Of a stretch of 64,000 nt of DNA, positions 39,770 through 47,367 are shown piece by piece. A model generated the notes under the pieces. The model did not search any database. It saw only the letters and a program-made list of their open reading frames with translations, and had not been told where the DNA came from. Both the position numbers and the translations under genes were made by a program. This DNA is from Stutzerimonas stutzeri (GTDB lineage Bacteria > Pseudomonadota > Gammaproteobacteria > Pseudomonadales > Pseudomonadaceae), in the NCBI RefSeq assembly GCF_002890895.1, contig NZ_POUL01000003.1, forward strand, positions 1-64,000. The letters run 5' to 3'. Every line of letters starts with the position of its first letter. The stretch's first letter is position 1.

Positions 39770-40447
39770 TCAGTCCTGATAGGCGGCCAGTCCCTGGCTG
39801 TCGAGTATCTCGATGCGCCGGCGCTGCACACTGATCATTCCGGACTCGATGAGCCTGTGCAGGATGCGCGAAAAGGTTTCCGGTTGAATGCCCAGCTTGG
39901 ACGCGATCAAGCGCTTGGGCACATCGAGTGTGACGACGCCGCTGTCGTCCTCCTGCGATTGATAGAGAAAGCGCACCACGCGGTGGCTGGCGTTGGCCAG
40001 GGTCAGGGTATCGATCTCGTTCAGGCGCTGGTGCAGGCGGATGCTCAAGGTGCCAAGAATGTCCAGGCAGATGCTCGGGTGCTGCTCGAGCATGCGCCGG
40101 TAGTGCGGCCCATGGAGGCTGGCCACCAGGCTGGCTTTCAGGGCGGTGGCACTGACCGGATAGTTCGGCGCGCCGGTGAACAGCAAGGCTTCTGCGAACG
40201 ACTCGCCGGCGCGGATCACCTCAACCAGCTTTTCCTGCCCGTCACAGACCACGCGGTGCAGCTTCACCTGGCCACTGAACAGAAAGTAGAACCGCTCGGC
40301 CTTGTCACCTTGATGAAACAGCGAGGCGCCCGCAGGCACGCGCTTGAGGTTGGCCGAGGCGCACACCTCCTGCAGCGCCGCTTCGGGCAACCGGCTGAAC
40401 AGGTGGTGTCGGCGGAGGTCCGCAACAAGGGATGTTTCGGTCAACAT
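39770..40447 (-). CDS. dnrS: DnrS, CRP/FNR-family regulator without iron-sulfur cysteines
   Basis: 225 aa, paralogous to DnrD: sensor domain with SLFHQGDKAERFYFLFSGQVKLHR and HTH PETFSRILHRL. The FNR 4Fe-4S Cys motif is absent. In P. stutzeri dnrS lies upstream of nrdD and near dnrD, and it affects nrdD expression; the same neighbourhood is seen here. Divergent from nrdD with two FNR-type boxes in between. Confidence 0.87.
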   Translation of the reverse strand: MLTETSLVADLRRHHLFSRLPEAALQEVCASANLKRVPAGASLFHQGDKAERFYFLFSGQVKLHRVVCDGQEKLVEVIRAGESFAEALLFTGAPNYPVSATALKASLVASLHGPHYRRMLEQHPSICLDILGTLSIRLHQRLNEIDTLTLANASHRVVRFLYQSQEDDSGVVTLDVPKRLIASKLGIQPETFSRILHRLIESGMISVQRRRIEILDSQGLAAYQD

Positions 40448-40517
40448 GATTCCTCCGCCGGTACCTGTCCGGGATTGTTCGACGTTGCATCCTAGGAGAA
40501 CGCATCACCCAGCTTCC

Positions 40518-40531
40518 TTGATCGCAGACAA
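40518..40531. promoter_or_regulatory. FNR-like box nearest dnrS
   Basis: TTGATCGCAGACAA, 8 of 10 fixed positions, 71 bp upstream of the dnrS start. In P. stutzeri dnrS needs FnrA, so this may be an FNR rather than a DNR site. Confidence 0.5.
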
Positions 40532-40585
40532 GATCCTTAGCTGTGGATGTCTCGGCGCCTGTTTTAGAAATACGGCAGAGGTGAA

Positions 40586-40599
40586 TTGACGATGGTCAA
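40586..40599. promoter_or_regulatory. FNR/DNR box of nrdD
   Basis: TTGACGATGGTCAA, a perfect palindrome with TTGAC half sites, ending 85 bp before the nrdD start. Confidence 0.75.
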
Positions 40600-40684
40600 T
40601 TCGCTCTGCATCGCTTTTGCCTACATTCCACACCATCTAGTGCTTAACAAGTTTTTAACAACTACATATGGTGATGGAGGCGTG

Positions 40685-42691
40685 ATGCTGGGGCTTGGGG
40701 AAGTGGATCGGCCGGTTTCGTTGCGCAAGCGGGACGGACGCCTGGTGGCGTTCGAACTGGCCAAGATCGGTGCTGCGATCGAGGCCGCTGGCCTTGCGAC
40801 CGGTGAATTCGAACCGGTCACTGCCCAGGCGCTGGCTGCTCAGGTCCTGGTGCGTCTGCCGCAGCGGGTAGTGGCGGTCGAGCAGGCTCAGGATGCCGTC
40901 GAGCGTGTGTTGATGGAGGCGGGTTACTACGACACAGCGCGGGCGTACATCGTCTACCGCGAGCGTCATGGACGGCTGCGGCGCGATCGCAAATCGCTGG
41001 TCGACGTCGCCTCGTCGATGAACGAATACCTCTCGCGCGAGGACTGGCGGGTACGCGCCAACGCCAACCAGGGCTACTCACTGGGTGGGCTGATTCTCAA
41101 CGTGTCGGGCAAGGTCACTGCCAACTACTGGCTGGACGAGGTCTACAGTCCGGAAATCGGCATCGCCCATCGCGAGGGCGACCTGCACATCCATGATCTG
41201 GACATGCTCGCCGGCTACTGTGCGGGCTGGTCGCTGCGCACGCTGCTCAACGAAGGTTTCAATGGCATTCCAGGTCGGGTCGAGGCCGGGCCGCCTAAGC
41301 ACCTGTCCAGCGCGCTGGGGCAGATGGTCAACTTTCTCGGCACGCTGCAGAACGAGTGGGCCGGCGCCCAGGCGTTCAGCAGCTTCGATACCTATCTCGC
41401 GCCCTTCGTGCGCAAGGATGGCCTTGGCTTCGCGAAAATCCGCCAAGCGATCCAGGAATTCATCTACAACCTCAACGTGCCGTCGCGCTGGGGCACCCAG
41501 ACACCCTTTACCAACCTGACCTTCGACTGGGTCTGCCCGGAAGACCTGCGCGAGCAGATTCCCTACATCGGCGGCGAGGAAATGCCTTTCGCCTACGGTG
41601 ACCTGCAACATGAGATGGAGCTGATCAACCGCGCCTACATCGAGGTCATGCAGGCCGGCGACGGGCTGGGCCGGGTGTTCACCTTTCCGATCCCAACCTA
41701 CAACATCACCCACGATTTTCCCTGGGACAGCGAGAACGCCGAGCGCCTGTTCGAAATGACCGCGCGCTACGGGCTGCCGTATTTCCAGAACTTCCTCAAT
41801 TCGGACATGCAGCCTAATCAGGTGCGCTCGATGTGCTGTCGCCTGCAGCTGGATGTGCGCGAGCTCCTCAAGCGCGGCGGCGGGCTGTTCGGCTCAGCGG
41901 AGCAGACCGGCTCGCTCGGCGTGGTGACGATCAACTGCGCGCGCCTTGGCTACCTGCATGCCGGCGACTGGACCGGGCTGATCGAGCATCTCGATGCGCT
42001 GCTGGAGCTGGCGCGGCAGAGCCTGGAGGTCAAGCGCAAGGTGATCCAGCACCACATGGATGCCGGGCTGTATCCCTACACCAGGCGATACCTGGGCACG
42101 CTGCGCAACCATTTCTCCACCATTGGCGTGAATGGGCTGCACGAGATGGTGCGCAACTACACCGAGGACAGCGAAGGCCTGCACACCGAGGCCGGACGGC
42201 GTTTGGCCGTCGATCTGCTCGACCATGTGCGGGAAGAGCTGGTGCGCTTTCAGGAAGAAACCGGCCACCTCTACAACCTCGAGGCGACACCGGCCGAAGG
42301 CACCACCTACCGCTTCGCCAAGGAAGATCGCAGGCGTTTCCCAGAGATTTTACAGGCGGGCTCTGCCGAGGCGCCGTACTACACCAACTCGTCGCAGCTG
42401 CCGGTGGGTTTCACCGATGACCCGTTCGAAGCGTTGATGCTGCAGGACGAGCTGCAGACCAAATACACCGGCGGCACCGTGTTGCACCTGTACATGGCCG
42501 AGCAGATTTCCTCGGCGCAGGCCTGCAAGAACCTGGTGCGCACCGCGCTGGGTCGATTCCGTCTGCCTTACCTGACCATTACCCCGACGTTCTCGATCTG
42601 CCCGGTGCATGGCTATCTCAGCGGTGAACACGAGTTCTGCCCGAAATGCGACGAGGCGCTGATCGCCAAACAACAGAGCTGCTGCGTCTGA
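40685..42691 (+). CDS. nrdD: NrdD, class III anaerobic ribonucleotide reductase lacking its glycyl-radical tail
   Basis: 668 aa. An N-terminal ATP-cone (RKRDGRLVAFELAKIGAAIEAAG onward, about 10-100) is followed by the ten-stranded barrel. The chain ends with the zinc-binding segment SICPVHGYLSGEHEFCPKCDEAL and QQSCCV, then stops. The RVxGY glycyl-radical segment expected after this is missing and is encoded by the small gene at 42846. ATG at 40685 follows GGAGG; the longer open frame begins within the regulatory box. Supplies deoxynucleotides during anaerobic growth. Confidence 0.93.
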   Translation: MLGLGEVDRPVSLRKRDGRLVAFELAKIGAAIEAAGLATGEFEPVTAQALAAQVLVRLPQRVVAVEQAQDAVERVLMEAGYYDTARAYIVYRERHGRLRRDRKSLVDVASSMNEYLSREDWRVRANANQGYSLGGLILNVSGKVTANYWLDEVYSPEIGIAHREGDLHIHDLDMLAGYCAGWSLRTLLNEGFNGIPGRVEAGPPKHLSSALGQMVNFLGTLQNEWAGAQAFSSFDTYLAPFVRKDGLGFAKIRQAIQEFIYNLNVPSRWGTQTPFTNLTFDWVCPEDLREQIPYIGGEEMPFAYGDLQHEMELINRAYIEVMQAGDGLGRVFTFPIPTYNITHDFPWDSENAERLFEMTARYGLPYFQNFLNSDMQPNQVRSMCCRLQLDVRELLKRGGGLFGSAEQTGSLGVVTINCARLGYLHAGDWTGLIEHLDALLELARQSLEVKRKVIQHHMDAGLYPYTRRYLGTLRNHFSTIGVNGLHEMVRNYTEDSEGLHTEAGRRLAVDLLDHVREELVRFQEETGHLYNLEATPAEGTTYRFAKEDRRRFPEILQAGSAEAPYYTNSSQLPVGFTDDPFEALMLQDELQTKYTGGTVLHLYMAEQISSAQACKNLVRTALGRFRLPYLTITPTFSICPVHGYLSGEHEFCPKCDEALIAKQQSCCV

Positions 42692-42704
42692 GCCTCTTGT
42701 GACT

Positions 42705-42727
42705 GGGGCGCGGTCGTTGCGCGCCCC
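42705..42727 (+). terminator. Hairpin between nrdD and the glycyl-radical gene
   Basis: GGGGCGCG...CGCGCCCC, 8-bp perfect stem with a 7-nt loop, 13 bp after the nrdD stop. No T-run follows, so it is more likely a stabilising or attenuating element than a full terminator. Confidence 0.55.
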
Positions 42728-42845
42728 GGCGTCAATGCACCCCGGACCACATTAGGCGCCGGCTTGCTGGCGATCACCGTTATGGCTGCGTCGACCGGCG
42801 CATCCCGGATCTACAACAAATCATCCACCCCTGAAGGAGCGACAC

Positions 42846-43010
42846 ATGACTCAAACCACCCAACTGCCTGAAGCCCAACGCCAGCGTTGCGAGGTCTGGA
42901 CCCGCGTCATGGGCTATCACCGCCCGGTCGCGGCATTCAATCCCGGCAAGCAGTCAGAGCACCGTGAGCGGACTCATTTCACCGAGCAGGCTGCAGGGTT
43001 GGCTCGCTAG
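42846..43010 (+). CDS. Stand-alone glycyl-radical domain of anaerobic ribonucleotide reductase
   Basis: 54 aa, too short for routine ORF listing. It contains CEVWTRVMGYHRPVAAFNPG, the class III RNR radical motif RVxGY with the predicted radical at Gly22, then KQSEHRERTHF as in intact NrdD C-termini. ATG at 42846 has GAAGGAG seven bases upstream. It starts 154 bp after the nrdD stop and ends 2 bp before nrdG, so it is a designed gene and not the debris of a simple frameshift. It should be activated by NrdG and dock into NrdD, analogous to YfiD/GrcA for pyruvate formate-lyase (analogy is inference). Confidence 0.85.
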   Translation: MTQTTQLPEAQRQRCEVWTRVMGYHRPVAAFNPGKQSEHRERTHFTEQAAGLAR

Positions 43011-43012
43011 CC

Positions 43013-43708
43013 ATGGGCGCCGCGCTACGGGTCGGCGGCATGGTGCCGCTGACCACGCTCGATTTCCCTGATCACTTGGCCTGCGTGCTGTTCTGTCAGG
43101 GTTGTGGCTGGCGTTGTCGCTATTGCCACAACCCACAGTTGATCCCGACTTGTGGTGCCGAGGAGCGCGGCTGGGACGAGATTCTCGGCTTCCTCGACCA
43201 GCGTGTCGGGTTGCTCGAAGCGGTCGTGTTCAGCGGCGGTGAGCCAACCCTGCAGCTTGCCCTGCCGGACGCCATTGAGCAGGTCCGTGCCAAGGGATTC
43301 AAGATCGGGCTGCACAGCGCCGGCATCAAGCCGAAACTGTTTCGCCAGGTGTTGCCGCTGGTGGACTGGGTGGGCTTCGACGTCAAGGCGTTGCCCGAAC
43401 ATGGCCGGCTGATCACGGGCGTGGAAGGCAGTGGCGAGGCCAACTGGAAAAGTCTCGAAGCGCTTGTTGCGAGCGGCGTGGACTATGAGTGCCGCACCAC
43501 CGTGCACTGGCAGCTGTTCGATGCTGAACGCCTGTGGGACATGGCACAGCGCTTGCGCAAACTGGGTGTAGAACGGTTCGCCGTGCAATGCGTGCGCACC
43601 GCCCGGATGCTCGATGAGTCTCTTGCCGACAGCCGTGCGCCCTACGATCAGCGAAAACTCTGGGACCGCATGGGGCGGTTGTTTCCGTCGTTCGTTTTGC
43701 GAGGTTGA
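43013..43708 (+). CDS. nrdG: NrdG, radical SAM activase of anaerobic ribonucleotide reductase
   Basis: 231 aa. Radical SAM motif C31-GWR-C35-RY-C38 (CxxxCxxC), and FSGGEPTLQ binds S-adenosylmethionine. It generates the glycyl radical needed by NrdD, here presumably on the separate 54-aa protein encoded immediately upstream. Confidence 0.93.
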   Translation: MGAALRVGGMVPLTTLDFPDHLACVLFCQGCGWRCRYCHNPQLIPTCGAEERGWDEILGFLDQRVGLLEAVVFSGGEPTLQLALPDAIEQVRAKGFKIGLHSAGIKPKLFRQVLPLVDWVGFDVKALPEHGRLITGVEGSGEANWKSLEALVASGVDYECRTTVHWQLFDAERLWDMAQRLRKLGVERFAVQCVRTARMLDESLADSRAPYDQRKLWDRMGRLFPSFVLRG

Positions 43709-43737
43709 GTTCGTACCTAGTGGGCAAGCTCACTTCT

Positions 43738-43760
43738 GTAGGAGCGAGCTTGCTCGCGAA
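43738..43760. repeat. REP element, second copy
   Basis: GTAGGAGCGAG...CTCGCGAA, one base different from the copy at 557-579. Followed at 43813-43836 by a short GTAGGGTGGGC...GCCCACC hairpin. Both lie between convergent nrdG and ftrD. Confidence 0.7.
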
Positions 43761-43812
43761 CGGGCTTGTGCGCTCGCGCAGTCCGGGTGGGCTTCAGGCC
43801 ATGAATCAGTGC

Positions 43813-43836
43813 GTAGGGTGGGCTTCAGCCCACCGG
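43813..43836. repeat. Short GTAGGGTGGGC-family hairpin
   Basis: GTAGGGTGGGC followed by TTCAGCCCACC; same core as the 77-bp unit at 19878-19954. Confidence 0.65.
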
Positions 43837-43907
43837 TTCGTCACTCCAAACGGAGCGAGCCGATCCAGCCGGGTAGGGTTCGCTTCAACTCATCGTCAAA
43901 AGAACGA

Positions 43908-45284
43908 TCAGCTCCAGCCCCAGAACTGCAGATACCAGCCATAGCCAACCACCGCTGTCGCCAGTCCGACGCAACCGAAGGCGAGCAGCCGACGCAGGCC
44001 GTTGGCACCGTAACGGCTGATCACCTTCCAGGCCAGATACAGACTCCAGCCAATCGCACCGGCCAGAAGCAGGGCGCGTGTCGGCTGCGCCCAGGCGAGG
44101 ATGAAACCTTCGTACCGCAACAGTTTGATGGTGGTGGCTGAAAGGCCGAGAAACAGTCCGGCGCCACCCAGCGGCGTGAACGCCAGTGCCAGATGGTGGA
44201 ACACCTCACCTCGGCGATTCATCAGGCGCACTGCACCTTGCAACAGCAGCCAGAGCGCGCCGCCAATGAGCAGCGAACTGGCGCCGATATAGGTAAGAAT
44301 TGCCGCACCGTCGAGCCAGGTGAAGGCGTCGTTGTTCTGCGGGTAATGGGTCAGCAGCCACCAGGGTGCATTGGCCTCCAGCGGCCAGAAGATGTCGCGA
44401 TCGACCAACCACTCGGCAGCGGTCTGCTTGAGGCTGATGAACCAGGGGCTGACTGTCCATTGGAACGCCCCCATTGCCAGGCCGATCATGCCGAACAGCA
44501 GCAAGCTGCTGTCCCAGTGGCCATGCTGCGCCTGGTTGCCGACGATGAGGATTTCCTGGTTCGGCGAGCGGGCGGCGAGGGCGACGGCGCCGCGCTGGCC
44601 ACTGCAACGACCGCAGGCGTGACATTCACTGTTGCCCTGCATACGGCGGATGTCGATCAGCGGGGCGCAGTTGGGCGTGGCCAGTCGCGGCCCTTCGTTG
44701 GCCTGCCAGCGTTCTTCGTCGACCTTGTAATGCATCGGCGCCAGGCGGGCGAGCAGGCCGAACACGCCGCTGACCGGGCACAGATGTCGGCACCAGACAC
44801 GTTTGCCGCGCCCATAGAGATAGCCGACGAGCATCGCCGCGACCGTTGAGCCGCCAAGGATCAGCGCGGCAGCCCGGCCGTAGTCGTAGACGCTGATCAG
44901 CTGGCCGTAGACGGTGGTCAGCACGAACGCAATGGTCGGCCAGCCGCTCCAGCGGATCCATTGCGGGGTGCGTCTGTTCAACCCGCGCCAGCTGATCCAC
45001 TCGCTGAGCGAGCCCTCCGGGCAGAGCACGCCGCACCAGAGGCGACCGAACAGCACCATCGACAGCAAGACGAAAGGCCACCAGAGCCCCCAGAACAGGA
45101 ACTGGGCGAACACCGTAATGCTGTCGAGCATGCGCGCTTCGGACGGCGGCAGCGACAGAAACGCCGGCACCAGCAGCAACACCAGGTAGAAGCCCACCAC
45201 CAGCCACTGGATCAGGCGAATGGTCCTGGCATGCTGGCGCAGCAGGTCGCCGACGCGGGCCAGCCAAGGGGCATTGGTGATCAT
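43908..45284 (-). CDS. ftrD: FtrD-like polyferredoxin membrane protein of the Ftr iron uptake system
   Basis: 458 aa with about nine hydrophobic helices, CxxxCP motifs CGVLCPEGSLSEW (near 84-88) and CRHLCPVSG, and a further Cys cluster CHACGRC. Architecture resembles NapH/NosR-type electron carriers. In FtrABCD systems it is proposed to pass electrons to FtrB to re-oxidise or handle ferrous iron during uptake. It overlaps ftrC by 4 bp. Confidence 0.85.
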   Translation of the reverse strand: MITNAPWLARVGDLLRQHARTIRLIQWLVVGFYLVLLLVPAFLSLPPSEARMLDSITVFAQFLFWGLWWPFVLLSMVLFGRLWCGVLCPEGSLSEWISWRGLNRRTPQWIRWSGWPTIAFVLTTVYGQLISVYDYGRAAALILGGSTVAAMLVGYLYGRGKRVWCRHLCPVSGVFGLLARLAPMHYKVDEERWQANEGPRLATPNCAPLIDIRRMQGNSECHACGRCSGQRGAVALAARSPNQEILIVGNQAQHGHWDSSLLLFGMIGLAMGAFQWTVSPWFISLKQTAAEWLVDRDIFWPLEANAPWWLLTHYPQNNDAFTWLDGAAILTYIGASSLLIGGALWLLLQGAVRLMNRRGEVFHHLALAFTPLGGAGLFLGLSATTIKLLRYEGFILAWAQPTRALLLAGAIGWSLYLAWKVISRYGANGLRRLLAFGCVGLATAVVGYGWYLQFWGWS

Positions 45285-46138
45285 GCGGGGCTCGCCTCGA
45301 GACTGGCCTCCGACTTCGGTCGCAACCAGGCCCAGACGGCTAACCAGTAGAGCCCCATCAGGATGACCGCCGCCAGCGAAGGCATGGCCCGGTAACCGGT
45401 CAGCCCGGCAATGGTGCTGCCCAGGGTGCCACCGTCATCGAGCAGGGCGGAGGTGTCCCACAGCGGATCGCCGAAGACCGTGTACAGCATCTCCGGAACC
45501 TCCATGCCCATCAGCTGCCCGCTGAAGCGGTCTAGCCCACCCATCAACAGCGCCGCGCCGAGCAGCAGCAGCAGGACTTCGCTGACCTTGAAAAAGTGCT
45601 TCCAGGAAAACAGCCGGCTGCCGGCCTGCAAGGCCGCGTAGCTCAGCAATGCGAGCACAAAGCCCAGCACACCGCCGACGACGAAGCCGGTCAGGTCCGC
45701 TCCGTCTTTCTGATGACCGATGCCGTAGAGAAACACCACCGTTTCGCTGCCTTCACGCGCCACGGCGAGCATCGCCAGTACCAGCAGGCCGACGCCGCTG
45801 CCCTGGCTGAGGTGCGACGCGGCACTGTCCACCAGGTTGCGCTTGAGATCGCGGCCGTGGTGGTGCATCCAGCCGACCATCTGCAGGATCAGCAGCGCCG
45901 CAGCCAGCAGCATGGCGCACTGGAACCACTCACCGGCGGGACCGGCCAGCCAGTCGCCGGCGCTGAGAATGCCCCAGGCCAGCAGCGAAGCCAGACCCAG
46001 GCCGGCCACCACGCCGCCCCAGAGCATGCGCAGCGCCTGACGGTTGCCCGGCTGCTGACTCAGCCAGGCATGCAGGATGCCGATGACCAGTAGCGCCTCG
46101 ACGCTTTCACGCCAGACGATGAACATTGATTGGCCCAT
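45281..46138 (-). CDS. ftrC: FTR1-family ferrous/ferric iron permease
   Basis: 285 aa, about seven helices. Two REXXE iron-exchange motifs are visible: RESVE (residues 10-14) and REGSE in the middle helix. Inner-membrane permease of the FtrABCD operon. Confidence 0.92.
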   Translation of the reverse strand: MGQSMFIVWRESVEALLVIGILHAWLSQQPGNRQALRMLWGGVVAGLGLASLLAWGILSAGDWLAGPAGEWFQCAMLLAAALLILQMVGWMHHHGRDLKRNLVDSAASHLSQGSGVGLLVLAMLAVAREGSETVVFLYGIGHQKDGADLTGFVVGGVLGFVLALLSYAALQAGSRLFSWKHFFKVSEVLLLLLGAALLMGGLDRFSGQLMGMEVPEMLYTVFGDPLWDTSALLDDGGTLGSTIAGLTGYRAMPSLAAVILMGLYWLAVWAWLRPKSEASLEASPA

Positions 46139-46159
46139 GTCGCTTCTCCTGTTGAGAGA

Positions 46160-46492
46160 CTACTTGGCGATGATTTCGCCTTCCGGGAGGTCCATATGGA
46201 ACTCGTCGAAGAAGGGATAGCGGCCGGGTTTGAGGGGATGGATGACGACAAACGAGGTGACGCCGGGCGAGAGCACCTTTTCCACCCGCAGGGGCGTGCT
46301 CTCGAACTCGGTCGGGCCATTGCCGGCATTGATGACGACGATCTTGAAGCGCTGGCGGGCCGGGACTTCAATGGTCGCCGGCTCGAAATGGCCGTCGCGA
46401 ATGGTCAGCTCATACGTAGGCAGCCCGGCCTGGGCGCCGCCGGCAAAGCCGGCAGCGAGCAGGGCGAGGGCTGGAAGCAGGGCGCGTTGCAT
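46160..46492 (-). CDS. ftrB: Periplasmic cupredoxin-like protein FtrB
   Basis: 110 aa with a signal peptide and a cupredoxin-1-like domain (YELTIRDGHFEPATIEVPARQRFKIVV...EFHMDLPEGEIIAK). Start ATG 46492 gives the signal peptide; the longer frame runs into ftrA. Proposed to oxidise Fe(II) for the permease. Confidence 0.85.
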   Translation of the reverse strand: MQRALLPALALLAAGFAGGAQAGLPTYELTIRDGHFEPATIEVPARQRFKIVVINAGNGPTEFESTPLRVEKVLSPGVTSFVVIHPLKPGRYPFFDEFHMDLPEGEIIAK

Positions 46493-46505
46493 GCTCACCT
46501 CCGAC

Positions 46506-47039
46506 TTAGTAACCACCTTTCTTGCCGATGCCGGCATAGGTGAACTCGTAGTTCAGCGTGCACTGCTCGAACCAGGGCGCAACGCCGGTTTCCTTGTCGA
46601 CGTGACGGCCGAACATGGTGTGCTTGCCATCCGGCGGGGAGACGATGAAGGTCAGCTGGTACTTGCCTGGCCCCATCAGCTTGACGTTGTCGCCATAGTG
46701 CGGGCCGTCATTGGCGACCATCGGGTGGAAGTCGCCTTCGATCTTCTCGTCCGAACCCTTCTTGCTCAGCGCATAGCGGATGTTCAGATAGGAGACGAAG
46801 CTGCCTTCCTGCCAGCCGTTGCGGTTGCCTTCGGTGGCGGCGATGTCGGCCTCCAGATGCACGTCGGATTTAGCGGCATCGAGCATCATGCCGGCAGGTT
46901 CCATCTCGACCGGTTGCAGGTAAACGGCACCGACTTCCATGCCACCGCACTGCTGCGGTTCACCGATGGGGTATTCCTTGGCCTGAGCGAGGGAAGCGAG
47001 CAGCAAAGAAGTGATGGCGAGGGTAGCGGGAATGCGCAT
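46506..47039 (-). CDS. ftrA: P19/Tp34-family periplasmic iron-binding protein FtrA
   Basis: 177 aa with signal peptide MRIPATLAITSLLLASLAQA and the family core KEYPIGEPQQCGGMEVGAVYLQPVEM, with Met and His ligands for iron/copper (MEVG, MMLDAAKSDVHLEADI). ATG 47039 follows CGGAGG. First gene of ftrABCD with a Fur box upstream. Confidence 0.9.
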   Translation of the reverse strand: MRIPATLAITSLLLASLAQAKEYPIGEPQQCGGMEVGAVYLQPVEMEPAGMMLDAAKSDVHLEADIAATEGNRNGWQEGSFVSYLNIRYALSKKGSDEKIEGDFHPMVANDGPHYGDNVKLMGPGKYQLTFIVSPPDGKHTMFGRHVDKETGVAPWFEQCTLNYEFTYAGIGKKGGY

Positions 47040-47367
47040 GAAGCCTCCGAGGAGAAGAGATGAATGACGTGGAGAGGTTCGCACCTGTGATGCTTAACGA
47101 TAATGATTCGCGTCAATTTTGAATGAAATACTTTGTAACGTATACCCTCGATTGCTGCTTATCGTTGCGTCTGATAGAGCGCCAGGCGGCGTCTCTAGGG
47201 GCTTTTAAGCCCTTTGTGCGTTGAGTTGTCACACCCGGTTCGAGCGCTCAGTCGGCAGCGATCTGTTCGCTGCAGCTGCGACGGGTGGGTAACGCTGCAG
47301 ACGATTTAAAGCTGCGAGGCAGATCGATAGCGGCCTACCATATGCACTTTCGGAGTCGGGGAATTTC
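47040..47367. other. Divergent promoter region ftrA / MFS gene
   Basis: No gene. It contains the Fur-like box for ftrA. The right half (about 47180-47365) holds the MFS promoter; no clear regulator site was seen there. Confidence 0.6.
47099..47117. promoter_or_regulatory. Fur-like box upstream of ftrA
   Basis: GATAATGATT followed by CGCGTCAAT: the first half of the Fur consensus (GATAATGAT-AATCATTATC) is perfect, the second half is poor. It lies about 60 bp upstream of ftrA and agrees with iron-repressed transport genes. Confidence 0.6.

Noticed and set aside
42596-42691. HGYL in the last part of NrdD as possible glycyl-radical site
   Set aside because: It is part of the zinc segment (CPVHGYLSGEHEFCPKC) that precedes the true RVxGY motif in intact enzymes; the RVMGY motif is found in the separate downstream gene.
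42692-42845. Frameshift or sequencing error explaining the split nrdD
   Set aside because: 154 bp with a hairpin, a GAAGGAG and a proper ATG separate the parts; no single indel joins them. An assembly error cannot be fully excluded without reads.
43908-45284. NosR- or NapH-type electron donor for denitrification
   Set aside because: The membrane polyferredoxin overlaps ftrC and ends an operon with ftrA and ftrB; it lacks the FMN domain of NosR.
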